Of a stretch of 64,000 nt of DNA, positions 10,531 to 22,229 are shown piece after piece (the stretch's first letter is position 1; every line of letters begins with the position of its first letter). The position numbers were made by a program, and so were the translations under genes. The notes beneath the pieces were generated by a model. That model ran no database searches. It had not been told where the DNA came from and worked only from the letters and a program-made list of their open reading frames with translations. The DNA is from Cryptomeria japonica (lineage: Eukaryota; Streptophyta; Pinopsida; Cupressales; Cupressaceae): the NCBI RefSeq assembly GCF_030272615.1, contig NC_081414.1, forward strand, positions 768,006,153 to 768,070,152, read 5' to 3'.

Positions 10531-12600
10531 TGTTGGTGTTGATTGTTAAATGTGAAAAAATTAAAATTAAAATTAAAGGGCTTACTACAATCATATAGTC
10601 TGAAACATCGAAAAAAAAAAAGACAAATGTATAATGTAGAAGCCTTCAGCTTTACTGTAATGGACAGAAAATATCATTTCCTTAAAGATTATATCAGTAA
10701 AATAATCTTTAGCATTTGCATCCTTCTCTATTGATAGAGACCATTTGATGTGCTTTGTTTGGAAGGTGATTGGACTAATCTCTCCAATCTCTCTAAGTGA
10801 TGGGACTAGTTTGTTATTAGAAAGTCTGGTTCAATGTGAATACAATAGTGGCATTTTCTGAGGATTTAGCTAGTATACTAAGGGCGTGATGAGTAGGCTT
10901 ATCTTGGACCTTCTTTAGAATAAGCCTCCTGTTTATTGTTTATTTGATCTAGTTTGAGATTAGTTTTCTGTGATCTATTCAGTTGTAAATCCCTCCTTAT
11001 GGTGTTATTATGGCACAAAGAACTATAAATATGTCCGGAATTGGTCTAGCTGTCTGATTTCATCATATTTTAATTGTATTTTCTAGCCTGTCGTAATGTT
11101 TGAAGGTGCTTCGTAGGTCTAGGAGGAATTTCTTTTGCTCTTACTTGACTTGAGAGATCTCTCTGTGGCACATTTTTGGTACTACAATCTTATTGCTCTG
11201 GCCTATGTTTTGACGCTAAGTTCCAAATTTGGGAAACATCCAATCAGCAAGCTGGAAAACATTGCAGGGCTAAAGCTTCTATGATAGCTTTGGCACCCAG
11301 GACGATCATAAGGTCTGTGTGGGAAAGGCCATTTTTTATAGAAAAGCATTGGCAGAAATAGCTTTGGAGGAAGATTTTCTCATCAGTACTGCTAAGCGTA
11401 TTCACAGCAACTCAATGAGGAAATGGCTCATGGGAATTGATAAAGGTCAGATCAATTTTGGATGACGTATAACATGATGGAAGCTGACTAAATTGGACGT
11501 TAATCTTCTAGACTGTGTTAGACACATACCCAATATAATTATCATTCCTTTGCTAAGACTTCTGCTTTATAAATGTTAGTAGCAGTCAGTGATTCCTCCG
11601 ATGTTCTCCGGTCTGTAATCAAATATTCAAAAGCTCGGGGGACTGCCAATTACACTACTTTCTAAACCTCAAGAAGATATTCAAGCTTCTAGTTCAAATC
11701 AGTATCTCCCTTGGATCTATGGTGCTCTCAGGCTCTGGCATTCATTATCTGGAACTTGGAAGGTGTTTGCTATTAAACTAGGTTATTAAATTATTTTTCA
11801 CAGCTTACAGTTGAAATCATACTAATTTTATTTTGTTTCTCTGTGAACGGGTGAATGGTGGAGCAGATATAGGGAATCGATTATTGGTGCTTGCCTGTCC
11901 TGCATCAGTCAGGAATTGTACCATGTAATGCTAGTTTATGAATAGATGAGTTGGAACCCAAGGAGACTGCCTTGATTTGGACTGATCAAGGAGATAGTTT
12001 AAGTTTATCACAAATACTTAAGCAGCACTGCCTTGATTTCATGTCTCTTAGCTCTCTAGTATCCTGATGATGGATCACGAAGTGTAATCTGAAACATTGA
12101 TTCAACTAATACACAATTTAATCCAGAAATCCAGAAATAAATCAAATAATGAATTGTGGAAATCTGATTAACATCAAGCACTATTTACAGACAAAAAAGA
12201 GCATAGACTAACTAAACAAAGAGATGCCATTTTCATTTTTAACAAAATTTCAAATTACATTTACATAAGTTTGAGATGCCGCTTCCATCACATCAATGGG
12301 TATTCCAAATGGCCTCCTTTCAAAAAAGTGAAGTGGATCCAAGGTAAACGGAGCCATTTAGTTTCCAACAACCAAAATGAATAAATAAATAACATTTGGA
12401 ATGTATGGGGTATCAAACCCACCAAAGGAAGCACTCTCTGTGGGGTTTGAGCCACAAACCCCGTACATACATCAGTTATACATGTTTCTACAGCTATACT
12501 TCTGCATAAGAGAAGTCATACACATTTAAATGTATAAGAAAGGAAAATCAGACCACCATTCTATAGTCTAACTTCCATTTTGCAATTAGCCATGGCATTC
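10531..12600. other. Intergenic sequence with no gene seen; inverted repeat near 12400
   Basis: No coding region is supported here; the open frames at 10543 and 11176 look random. This is downstream of the DUF1997-like gene and includes its 3' UTR next to 12600. At 12396-12476 there are nested inverted repeats: TGTATGGGGT on the left faces ACCCCGTACATAC on the right, and an inner hairpin has stem GGGGTTTG/CAAACCCC with loop AGCCA. It could be a small non-autonomous element, but I found no target duplication. Confidence 0.35.
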
Positions 12601-14139
12601 TTATAGTGCCGTTGTTATAGGTTTTCCATCTCTCCATGCCTGACTGCTTTTTGTTTGCTGTGTTGCATATTCTCTGTAATCAGAAAGCAGTTTGCTGTTG
12701 ACTTTCTGCTTCATATTCTCCAGCAGTCGAAGGAGAACCTGCAACATAATGACTTGTTAAAATATTGTTGAACTATCTACAAGATAAAAATGTTTAAAAA
12801 GGTTTGTGTTAGAGTCTTAAGAGTTCTACACTACATACATACTGAATGACCAATGCCTTTGAGAACATCTTCAGGAACCACAGCAAGTGCTGGAGGCAAT
12901 ACAAAGCTAATGCTCATCTCCATCTGTGCCTTTAATCTCGATGCAACTCCATATTTCTCTGAGTAAAGAACCCCACGAACTCCAAGTTCAAAATCTGATG
13001 GTTTCAAAATATAATCTAATCCTCGAAGATCCCATCTTTTCTGAGAAAATGCTTCTCAAGATCAATTAAACATATAAACAAAGCTGCCAAAAGTAATGAT
13101 ACACTGAAAAAATATTCATCAACTGGGGTATGGAAAAACTATGCCATAAACAGCAACACAAACAGAGTACACTTGGATTGCAGTATTTACAGTTGCACAG
13201 CTACATCAACATGTAATACTTACAGCTTCCAAGGTTATAACTTTTTTAACACTTTTTGCGATACCATCAGGGAATCCTTGCCCTGGTTCTTTTAGAACTA
13301 TACTCATATCAATAACTGGATATGCAGACACAAAAAGGAACTCGATAGGCAACATATGAATTCGCCATTCATCCTGCAATGAGACACTCGTCCTCTTAGA
13401 CCAACTGGAGAAGCCAATAACATCAACTATCAGAGAAACCTCGGTTGGAGAGAAGACTAACAAATTTAAAGATAATATAATGTTAGATAACCGAGAATCA
13501 ACTAGAGGTGGTTATGGAAACAGCCAAGCCGATGGTTGTATGCTTACCTTTCTAATGGCAGAAAAACACACATACACTAGGATGGAGTCAGAAAACATTA
13601 AGCTGCATTGACTTTAATAAAAAGAGTACAATCCAAAGGGAACAACAGGAAGAACACCAAGGTGACTTTTAACAGAACACGGTCTTCTCTATAAGTTTAC
13701 AACAAAGCAACAATGAATTTCAAAATTGTTTTAAACATATGAATAATTACAAAAATACTGCTAGAATACAAATTCTTGCCGTGGTATTTGACATCAAATC
13801 CAGATCTGAAATCACTTACATCATTTAGCCTCTCACTCCTCCTTTTGTCTGGGAATATTGCTTGAAATACTCTTGTCCTATCACTCAAATATTGATCAAA
13901 AGAAACCTGAAAATAGAGTGAAAAATGTTATGCAGGGCAAAAGTAAGATTGAAGCATGGAAAAAATAAGATTGAAGCTCAAATATTACCTGTAGGTCATA
14001 ATTAAGGATACCTGAGGAACCTCATAAAGAGGAATATCAGTGCTGATGTCAGATGAAAAGGTGACAGTCTTCTCTGCCTGCATAACCACTCGAGGCATTG
14101 ATCTTGTATAAGGTGCTCTGCATCGTCTTGCTGGATTGC
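12601..14139 (-). CDS. DUF1997-type plastid protein, exons 2-6
   Basis: Five exons on the minus strand: 14012-14139, 13820-13906, 13224-13373, 12843-13040 and 12601-12738 (stop TAA at 12601-12603). Each internal boundary has a GT donor and AG acceptor: GTATCC, GTAAGT, GTAAGT and GTATGT donors, and TTTAG, TTTCAG, TTGCAG, TCTCAG and TTGCAG acceptors. Exons 3-6 are all phase 0 and join into one open frame. The product has VTFSSDISTDIPLYEVPQ, then FDQYLSDRTRVFQAIFPDKR, then a lipid-binding-like middle part, then FVLPPALAVVPEDVL and LLRLLENMKQKVNSKLLSDY at the end. I recognise this from memory as the DUF1997 family, found in cyanobacteria and plant plastids, with no firmly assigned reaction. Exon 2 begins with two bases of a split codon, so a first exon is required. 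No stop or frameshift was seen, so it is probably a working host gene. Symbol not assigned. Confidence 0.82.
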
Positions 14140-17100
14140 CTAAATGATAAAACACCATTCAAATGCTGATGCCTAGATAAAAGTGGCTTTTATTCTACAG
14201 GTAAGGAAAATGAATGCACTTATGAACCACAGCCATGAGGAATGGATAGTAGTCGCTAGCACTCATCGTAGCCTATGTCAGTGACATCTCAAGAAAAATA
14301 TGATTTCACTCCCTCATCAAGAGAATATTTAGAAGAAAATACAGAATTAACCTGTGTATAAAATTTCATATTTCTTCACCTATGGGTTTCCTTTCTATAC
14401 TAGTTGATTTGGATGCCTCAAGACTCAGAATACTAAATCTAAGATCACAAGCATGTTATCAGATTTGGCTTGATATACTTGAGGCAACTACTTGTTTTCT
14501 GGGGAAACATATCTAATCTGGAAATGAAATTCCTAGGAAGATTTTTGAGGGATACTTTATAATTACTAACATATATTTTATACATTTAAGTAAGAACATT
14601 GTATTCCCTTTCAAATAATGTGGAACCTATAATAATTTTCCCTTGATACAAGAGCCAATGACACAACAATGTTCAATTCATACAGCTTCTATCAGTCCCA
14701 TAGAAAAAGGTTTATGTTACTTAAGATCAAATTTCCAGATTCACTAACTCAAAAATTGCAGCCAAACAAACCAAAAAGCAAGATTAAGTCTGTCAGACTT
14801 TGCACTCTGATGTCAAGCTTTGTATTTTCTTTTTTGTCTAATTATAAATATTACATCTTACAGCTAAAAATATACAGCTTTAGCATATGTAACGACTTAT
14901 GTCACTGCACATTGTAAATCAAATCAAATTATAATAAACAAATGAATCATGAGCATGCACAAAAAACTTTTACATGCATAAGGTACTTTGGCTTCCTGAA
15001 GGTTATGAAAATCATAATTCTTCGAAAATATATGTACTGTTCTTTCAACCAACTGAAAGTAATCACGTTTCACTTTAAAAGGATCTTAATCCATACTATA
15101 ATTCCATATTCTAGTCTCTATTTATTTGTTCTGTCTGTAGACCAAAACTGCCTTGTGGCAAATACTTGTAATATGGTTAGCCCCAAAAGGGTCTTAACCC
15201 ACACCATATCAATGTTGTTATTTTGTAGATTGTGATTTACTTTGAGTTAATATAATAATTTAAGGACTTCAAACTATAGAATAGATTTTGAAAAATGTAA
15301 GCCCAAATAGTGTGTCATACAGTGCATACACAAAGGGTCCGAATTCTCCTGTATAAACATTAACCAATTGGGATTGAATCTTACTTGCCATGCCAAACTA
15401 AATATTAGTAACAGGCGGCAATCAAAAAAATTGGTTGGTAGATAATTGAAATGCTGTCATCAAGGAAGGGGATGTCACTTTTCTAATATACTTCACATTT
15501 TCAGGAGAATTAACCTCTACTGGGGTCACAAGGTATATAGTGAAGGAATATAACATATTCATCATTCAATAATTTCCATTAAATTCTGAGAATACATTGT
15601 TGACTTTTATAGATTTAAGAATATAACTGCAAAATAGAGGAGGAAAGGAGGAGACGGTGTAAGTATCCATGTAGAAATTTGGAAAGACATATTTGGGATA
15701 AGTATATATTCTTAGAAGTTTGATAAAAGGTAAACACTGTTTGAAACATGAGATGTTGATTTGCAGTTATAAATTGTTTTTTTTTTTTTCTTATAAGAAG
15801 AAATAAGTGTTTGTAAGGATTTTTTTGAGCATTATTGATTGACCTTACACGTCATGGGATCTACTTTGATTGAAGATGGAATTTTAAATTTACACATTAA
15901 AATTGACAACTTAAAAGAAGCAAATCAAATAGCAGAATGTTGAGAATATTTTAGTCTACTTCTATGCATTTTTGTGTTCATTTCATTTTACTATGACAGG
16001 AGATAGATAGGTTGCAAGATCAGACACATGATACCTTAACACAGAAGAAAAATCTCAAAAATGTTGAACAAGATATTCCTTCTTCGAGTACTTCCACACA
16101 AGAATCAAGTGAAAAACCCATTGTGAGAGTTTGAGAGACTCAGAAAATAAACAAGGGAAAATGTGTTCTTGGTTATAAGGTTTTTGTTGGGTCTTATTTC
16201 CCAAGTATTTGAAACCCATCAAATTTGTATCTAAAGGACTTAAGAATGCATGTCAAGTTGAATCTTCCTCTGCCAATTTTCAAACTGGTTCAGCCAAAAT
16301 TGTTTTCATATTGTGGTCATCATAATCATACATCAGTTTCTTGTTTTGATCTATATCCATTTCTTTATGTGGTCAACATACTCATGATTTTTTTATCATA
16401 TTTTTCAAAAGAAAGTGCAAAAAACTTTGTTATGTGTTGCTAATCCTTTGTTTGAAACAGTCCCAGGGGAGACATTAGATGCTTCTATAGATCCTGTAGG
16501 TGAGACATCTTTTGACAGATGTTGAGCCAGATGCTCCAAAAAGGGTATGTTTTGTACTGTTGAAGCTACTATTGGTGATGACAATGATGTTGGTAATGTT
16601 GTTGGTGATGACAATGATGTTGATAATAATGTTGCTGATGATATTGTTTTGGGCAATGATATGATTGCTTTTTCTCATCTTCAAAGTGTTATGGATTTCC
16701 TTTATGCTTGAGATGCCTTTGATTTGAATTTGTATGATTCATTCTGATGATGTTGATGCAGTTGTTGTTGTAGTGTGCTTTCCTTGTGCAAAGGACATTT
16801 CCTGTTATGTGTGTGATAAATTTGAGTAGAGACTTACAAAGATGAGTGATATATGCTTCAAATGTTTTGCAGATTTTTTATTTTGTGGAATTATTGGTTT
16901 ATTTCGGATTTTTCTTAAGTTGCTGTTGGCGATAGCTTTGGTCATTGTTTGGTCCTTATTATTGCAGAGTTGTGGATAGACCATGAGATTGGTCCCAGGA
17001 TTATTGAGATCCAATTTGATTAAGATTTTGAGATTGCAAATTACAGAATTATAGACAATGCAAATAGAGATGAGTCGACCATGCATAGCTATGATTAGGA

Positions 17101-18207
17101 GTGAGCATCATTGATGAGAGTGACTCGAGATGGTCAGCTTTAGTTTGATCATTTTTTATTGGAGTGAGCATCAACAGAGTGACTCACAATGGTTGACTGT
17201 AGATTGATCATCCTTGATTGCAGAGTGACTGCATCAATGTTTGGAGAAAGCAGATTCACCATTATTTGGAGATAGCCACGGAGAAGTCCTGAGTCAAGAT
17301 AGTGCTGCAGCACATATTTTGGAGATTTTCTTCAAAATGTTCATTATATGGAAGAATGAAAGAATGAACAATTTATTCAATTAATTAGCTGTTATAGGTA
17401 GTTGCAGATTTCAGTTATACTCTCAAATCTATATATACAACAATGTATTCTCAGAATGTAATGGAAAAATGAATGTAATGGATATTAGTATTACTGAATA
17501 ATCATTCCACATTTTATATTCTTCATATAGCTAAACGAACCTGTCTGCTCACTCTTTTCATTGACTGAAACTGGAACTTCAAACTATTCTTAATTAGACC
17601 TGGAAATAATATCAGGAAAATTTCCTTAGTTCCTAGTAGAGTGTTGATGGCACTTTCCACCCAAGCTTAGGGTTATTTCATCTCCATATGTCGTTAATTA
17701 TCATTGACCTAAGGAAAACTATTACCCAAAAGTTGCATGTCAGTCATATAAGAAGCTCCCTAAGAAAACGAAAAAATCTCAATAGCTGTGTAATCATGAA
17801 ATTTCAGTTTCAAACAAAAGAAGAAAACTTAACAAGACTGATACTATTGTAGTGGAAGCTTCTGTTCCTGTTATTGTGAACTTGGAAGAGTTACAACTTG
17901 GGCAGTTTAAAGTTGATCAGGATTCAGTTTTCCTGTTAAAATATCACTATTCCCCGTTCCTCCATGGACACGGGAAACAAAGACCAAACTTACAATAAGG
18001 CCAAACAAATTAGCTTTTAACGTGAGATGAAGTGATCTTGATACTGCAGTGATGCAAACGAACTCCTAAGAATTAGGATTTTGACTGCCAACTAACTCCA
18101 AAGGAGGAGTAGATTTTCTGTTGAAAAACTATTGTCACTTGTAGGTTCCGTGAGAGATAAATTAGGTGCTGATTACTCAGTTGAACTGCTGTTGCATTGT
18201 AGGCTAC
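14140..18207. other. Probable intron or upstream sequence of the DUF1997-type gene
   Basis: AT-rich DNA with no convincing exon on either strand. A plus-strand stretch near 16000-16140 reads for about 40 codons (serine-rich, interrupted by TGA) after an acceptor-like TATGACAG. It may be a weak Ty1/copia relic, but I cannot confirm it. Around 17090-17230 a phrase GGAGTGAGCATCA ... GAGTGACTC is repeated, and a TATA-like TCTATATATACAAC lies at about 17430, possibly part of a decayed LTR. The stretch ends at the left edge of element C. Confidence 0.35.
16565..16640. repeat. Short tandem repeat, about 30-33-bp unit
   Basis: GGTGATGACAATGATGTTG occurs twice in tandem, with a third, decayed copy (GCTGATGATATTG). 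The plus strand would encode an Asp/Asn/Val-rich stretch, but no gene context supports translation. Confidence 0.6.
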
Positions 18208-18736
18208 TGTTGATGTGTCTTTTGTACATGACCAAACACAAAGTAAAATACCCAGAGGTATCTTATCCTCTCTTGAATAAAGTTCCCGAATGCTGAAGAT
18301 ATCGCAGAAGGATCAATCCGAGAAACTCCAAGGTTCTGTTATGTAGGTTCTCTACTCGTAGATAAGCACCAGTGGTCGTTGTGTTTGCTGTTTTACAAGG
18401 GGCCTTATGTACTTTTTGGGAAATCTTGTTCTTGCAACTACTTTTCAATGAGGAACTGAATTCTCCTAATACTAACTGATGTTTCAAAAAAAGGCAAAAG
18501 ATAATGGTTTTAAGGAGATGAGACTAATCTAAATCCTAAGAATGACTAAATGAGGACTGGTCTTAGCAAAACTCTACCAATTTCAGTATTGCCAAAAGAT
18601 TACAACTCTACTGGAATTGGTGCGATCTTCTAAGGGGATTCAATGATATTCAAATCATCCATGGGATAGATACTATCACTAAGATACATATCAATATCTC
18701 CAATAATGATTGAACTCTTAAACAATTTTAATATCT

Positions 18737-18785
18737 CCAGTTGACCACACAAGGCGTGCTTACAATCAATAAGGAGCTAGTGGTT
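18737..18785 (-). other. Conserved U5 block (element C)
   Basis: Minus-strand counterpart of the block at 9488-9535, with CCACTAGCTCCTT ... GTGTGGTCAACTGG conserved. Confidence 0.55.
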
Positions 18786-19078
18786 TGGACTATGAGTTTT
18801 ACCAAAGATCAAACACAACATTTGTCCTTTAATCTAATTCTAAAACTTAAGTACTATCTCTACTAAGAGTGATTCAAGAAGATAAACAACCATGAAGATA
18901 GCCACAAGGATTGCAATAAAACACCATAACTTCAATATTTCATTGATCTCATAGCAAAATAAAACAACAATTGTTCAACTTTCTCTCTTCACTTCTTATT
19001 TCTCTGCTACTAACAATCTTAATCTTATTTCTCTCTTCTCTCTAACTCTCTAACTCTTTAAAATGAAATGAGTGAGGG

Positions 19079-19168
19079 CTTATATAGCACTCTCAAATAC
19101 AATGAACGGCCTGGATCAAAAGAAGATCAACGACTGAGATTTTGACACCTAAACCCTAATTAGGGTTT
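19079..19168 (-). promoter_or_regulatory. Second LTR promoter (element C)
   Basis: The palindrome AAACCCTAATTAGGGTTT (19151-19168) is followed on the minus strand by GCTATATAAGC at about 19079-19089. The order and spacing are the same as in A and B, downstream of the ORF. Confidence 0.6.
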
Positions 19169-19275
19169 GTTACAAAAAGACCCCATTTGGATAAACATTA
19201 TCAATCCATAGCCAATAGAAATGGCACAAATAACGAGGAAACATAGCCCAATGGGGATAAAGTTGCCACATCATT

Positions 19276-21788
19276 TCATAACAACTTTTCATCTAGAATT
19301 TTGTTCCCTTTTCTATGCTCTTTTCTGGCATATTCAATGAATCTGGACATAATCCCTTCAATCTCAGCAATGGGAATCCCATGAAGGTTCTTCATTCGTT
19401 CTTCCAAGTGAAGGACTTGATCAAAAGTTGTGAGAAGGGTTGTCTCCCATCTAGGCTCTAGCTCTTTTGTCTTCTCGATCAGGAACATAGTGGCATACAT
19501 CTGATCTCGCTACTTTTCTGTGACCATGTTCTCCTCTTTGTAAAAAATAATCTTGATCCTGTCTTCCAATTCTCGGATATCCACATCAGTTTTGATCTCT
19601 ATCCTTCTGTCAAGGATTGTACATAACACATCAAACACCTTATCTTGAATAGGGTGGATAGTGCCTTCAACTTGGCTGCATCTGTTATTGATGTCTTCAA
19701 AAAGAACTTCCTTCATTTGGAGCAAAGTTGACCATTGCAGAAGGTTATGGGTCCCTCCTTCCATTATCTTTTCCTATGCTAAAATCTGCCTTGAAGTCCT
19801 TCTAATCACTTGCAAGACCGAGATGACAATGTCTCTGGTGTGAGTGAATGCATCCACGGTTATCAATAGATTATGAATGATCTCAAGGACTTGGATAGCC
19901 CTGTGAACTGTTTTCATCATTCTTGTTACAAATTCAATGGCTACCTTGTAAGATTCATCAATCCATGAACTCATGAGTTGGGCTAAGTTCTTCATCTTTT
20001 TTGCCTCATTTATTGATTCAGGAGGAAGTACATGCAAAGGTGATATTGTTGGATCCTTTCGCCTTAATGGTTGGTTAAGGTGGCTAAAATAATTCCTCCA
20101 AGCACTAACCTCCCTTTCTAGCTTCTTATTCTTTTCCATTTCTTCTTTGAGTTTGTCATTAAGTGCTCTCACTGAATCAGTTGCTTCTTCCATGGCCTAC
20201 TCGGAGGTAAGTGGACCAGGATCAAATGTCTCTAGATCATATTCCTCTGCTAGAATCTCATCCTCATACTTGTCCACTGTGGCTACTTGTATCTTTCTGG
20301 ATCCTGCATCATCTCTAATTACCTTTGACATCTTTGTAGCCTTCATCTTTTTTATTTCTTCTTGAGAATTTCCTATGAGACTTTCCAAGTCAAACACTTG
20401 TTCTTCTTCTTCGACCACAACTACCCTCGTCGGTCTTTCTTTTAGCCAATCTGGAATGGAAGACTTTATTTCCCTTACCTGTATTTCCTTAGGTAGTGGT
20501 CTATCTTCCCTGAAAGGAGATGTTGCTTCATCATCATTCTTTTCTTCTTGTTGTTCATTAGCACCGACTCGGAGAGATTGACTTGATGAGTGCTGGGGTG
20601 TTCGTCCTTTACCTTGTTTATCATTCTGCACCATAGATTCCATAGACTCATCAATTTCATACACTATCTGTCTTTGATCTTCTCCTTGACTTATTTCTTT
20701 TTCATGCCTAGAAGACGTACTCGGTGGACGATCAGGATTCACTTTTTGTTTCTTTTTGGAAGGTTTTTTCTTCTCAGGTCCTTCCTTTCTCTTCGATCCT
20801 TTGAAATGAGAAGTATTCTCACTCACACTTGCTTCTCCTTCTTTTGTTCCTGTTTCTAGGGTGAATGTCCTGGCTATATTTTGCTCCTTCAATTTTTGAT
20901 GTTGTACGTCCACCCATCTGCGAGTGCAATTCAAAACAGGGTCCATCAATGCTCTTAGGTCTGCAACCTCTGTCTCATTCCAATCTATCTTCACTTCTTT
21001 ATCTTCCTTCTCATAGGACGATTGGAGATATCTACCGCTGTCCTGGGCTTGATCGGCTACTCTGTAAATTTTACATTTCCTGATAAGATCCAAGGGTAAT
21101 CTAGAATGCATCTTTTTTTTTTCCTCCTCCATATCATCCTGAACATTCATCCAGAAATCCTCTACTTGAAACTCGTGTTTGTATTTCTTCCCAACTGTCT
21201 CTTCCATGTGACCATGAGGGTCGAAATTCTCCCTTGAGGCAAAGGATGTGAATGAATATAGAAATAATTCCTTCTCTACATCTTCCGCGGCTTGAGAATT
21301 AGGACACACTTCAATTGGATTTCCTAGTAGAATGAGTACGGGGATACCATTTCCATGCTTATGTCTCGATGCTTTAGCATAAGCTGCCAACTGTCTAGTC
21401 ACCTCAAGCAATATTATTTTGTCCGTAGGATATCTTGGCAACATATAGGGAGGTGAAGGACACCCATGGACCCTGATGTAGGTGAATTTTGGAAACTGAA
21501 TGAACCATGGACCATGCTTCTTCACGAGCTCTTGTGCCTCCGAAGACAGTCGGTGGTGAATCCCTCCTTGCAATGTCTTGGTGATATACATCGTGAAGGT
21601 GTCATTGACTAGCTTGTAGCAATTCTTAGGTGGATGATATAGTTGAACATAGGAATCACATGCTCTTATCTCTCCCGTCCCTCTCCCAACAACTCCTTTG
21701 TGTGGTACCCCTGCATACTCAAAACTTCTGATTAAGGAATATATAACATATGAACTCATGTGGAATGACTTGGTAGGGACTAGCCTCC
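19276..21788 (-). pseudogene. LTR-encoded protein, element C, C-terminal two thirds
   Basis: Homologous to the LTR ORF of B from the residues just after the B insertion point to the end (ILDEKLL). Three in-frame TAG codons interrupt it, at 20197-20199, 19774-19776 and 19510-19512. In each case the aligned codon in A or B is CAG. The protein is clearly diverged from B (for example SFEYAGVPHKGVVGRG against SVEYAGLPHRGVIGRG) but collinear, with the same basic segment (KRKEGPEKKKPSKKK) and helical C-terminus. The first third is at 44793-45483, displaced by element B. Not functional here. Confidence 0.88.
21784..21788. repeat. Target site duplication of element B (left), CCTCC
   Basis: CCTCC directly precedes the TG of the 5' LTR and recurs at 44788-44792 directly after the 3' LTR. 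It falls inside an Arg-Arg codon pair of the LTR ORF of element C. Confidence 0.92.
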
Positions 21789-21833
21789 TGTTGTGACCAT
21801 TTCACACATCGCCCCATCGCAAATGGGGACCCC
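21789..21833 (+). other. Conserved LTR terminus with hairpin
   Basis: The first ~45 nt of the LTR are almost identical in A, both LTRs of B, and C (minus strand, 49844-49888). They end with a hairpin of stem CCCCAT/ATGGGG. The loop differs (CGCAA in B, CAGG in C) while the stem is kept. It may be part of the integrase attachment site. Confidence 0.65.
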
Positions 21834-22229
21834 TTCTTTTCGCTTGTTTTCGTTCGTTTTTGCTTTTGTTTTTAGGATTTTGTTAGTCAGTTAGTTGTCT
21901 GGATTTAGGGTCAATCCTTAGGGTTTTTATTTTGTCTTTTCGGGCCAAAATCCAGTCGTTTTTGAGAGCTTTTGGAGCTTCCTTTTCTAGGATGCAAATT
22001 TTGAATGCAATGAATTCGCCAGAATGGTCTAATGTTCAATTGGAATGTTGATGCAGAGCTTAAATTTGTCTAAGTGTTGAGAGCCAAATGTGAATTTTTG
22101 TCCGATTGAATATTTTGACCAAATTTTGACCTTTTTGATTTTTGATCCTGGGCATTGGAATTGATTTGTTTTTGCCTTGTGAAGTGTTAAAATGTGAAAA
22201 ATCATGTTATTTTGGCCTGTAGGAGCAAA

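Larger units (their letters stand above)
18208..21788 (-). mobile_element. Element C, distal half of its 3' LTR (minus strand)
   Basis: Read on the minus strand, this half-LTR ends ...ACACATCAACA at 18208. It carries the second half of the LTR ORF, the telo-box palindrome, a TATA box and the conserved U5 block. It stops abruptly at 21788 in the middle of the ORF, where element B is inserted. The LTR resumes at 44793. Without B and one TSD copy the LTR of C would be 8,677 bp. The flank at 18203-18207 is GCTAC; no matching duplicate was found at the other side of C, whose 5' end is missing. Confidence 0.88.

Noticed and set aside
16020-16443. Ty1/copia coding remnant on the plus strand
   Set aside because: Only a serine-rich 40-codon stretch with a stop; no integrase, RT or RNase H motif can be read, so I do not call it.
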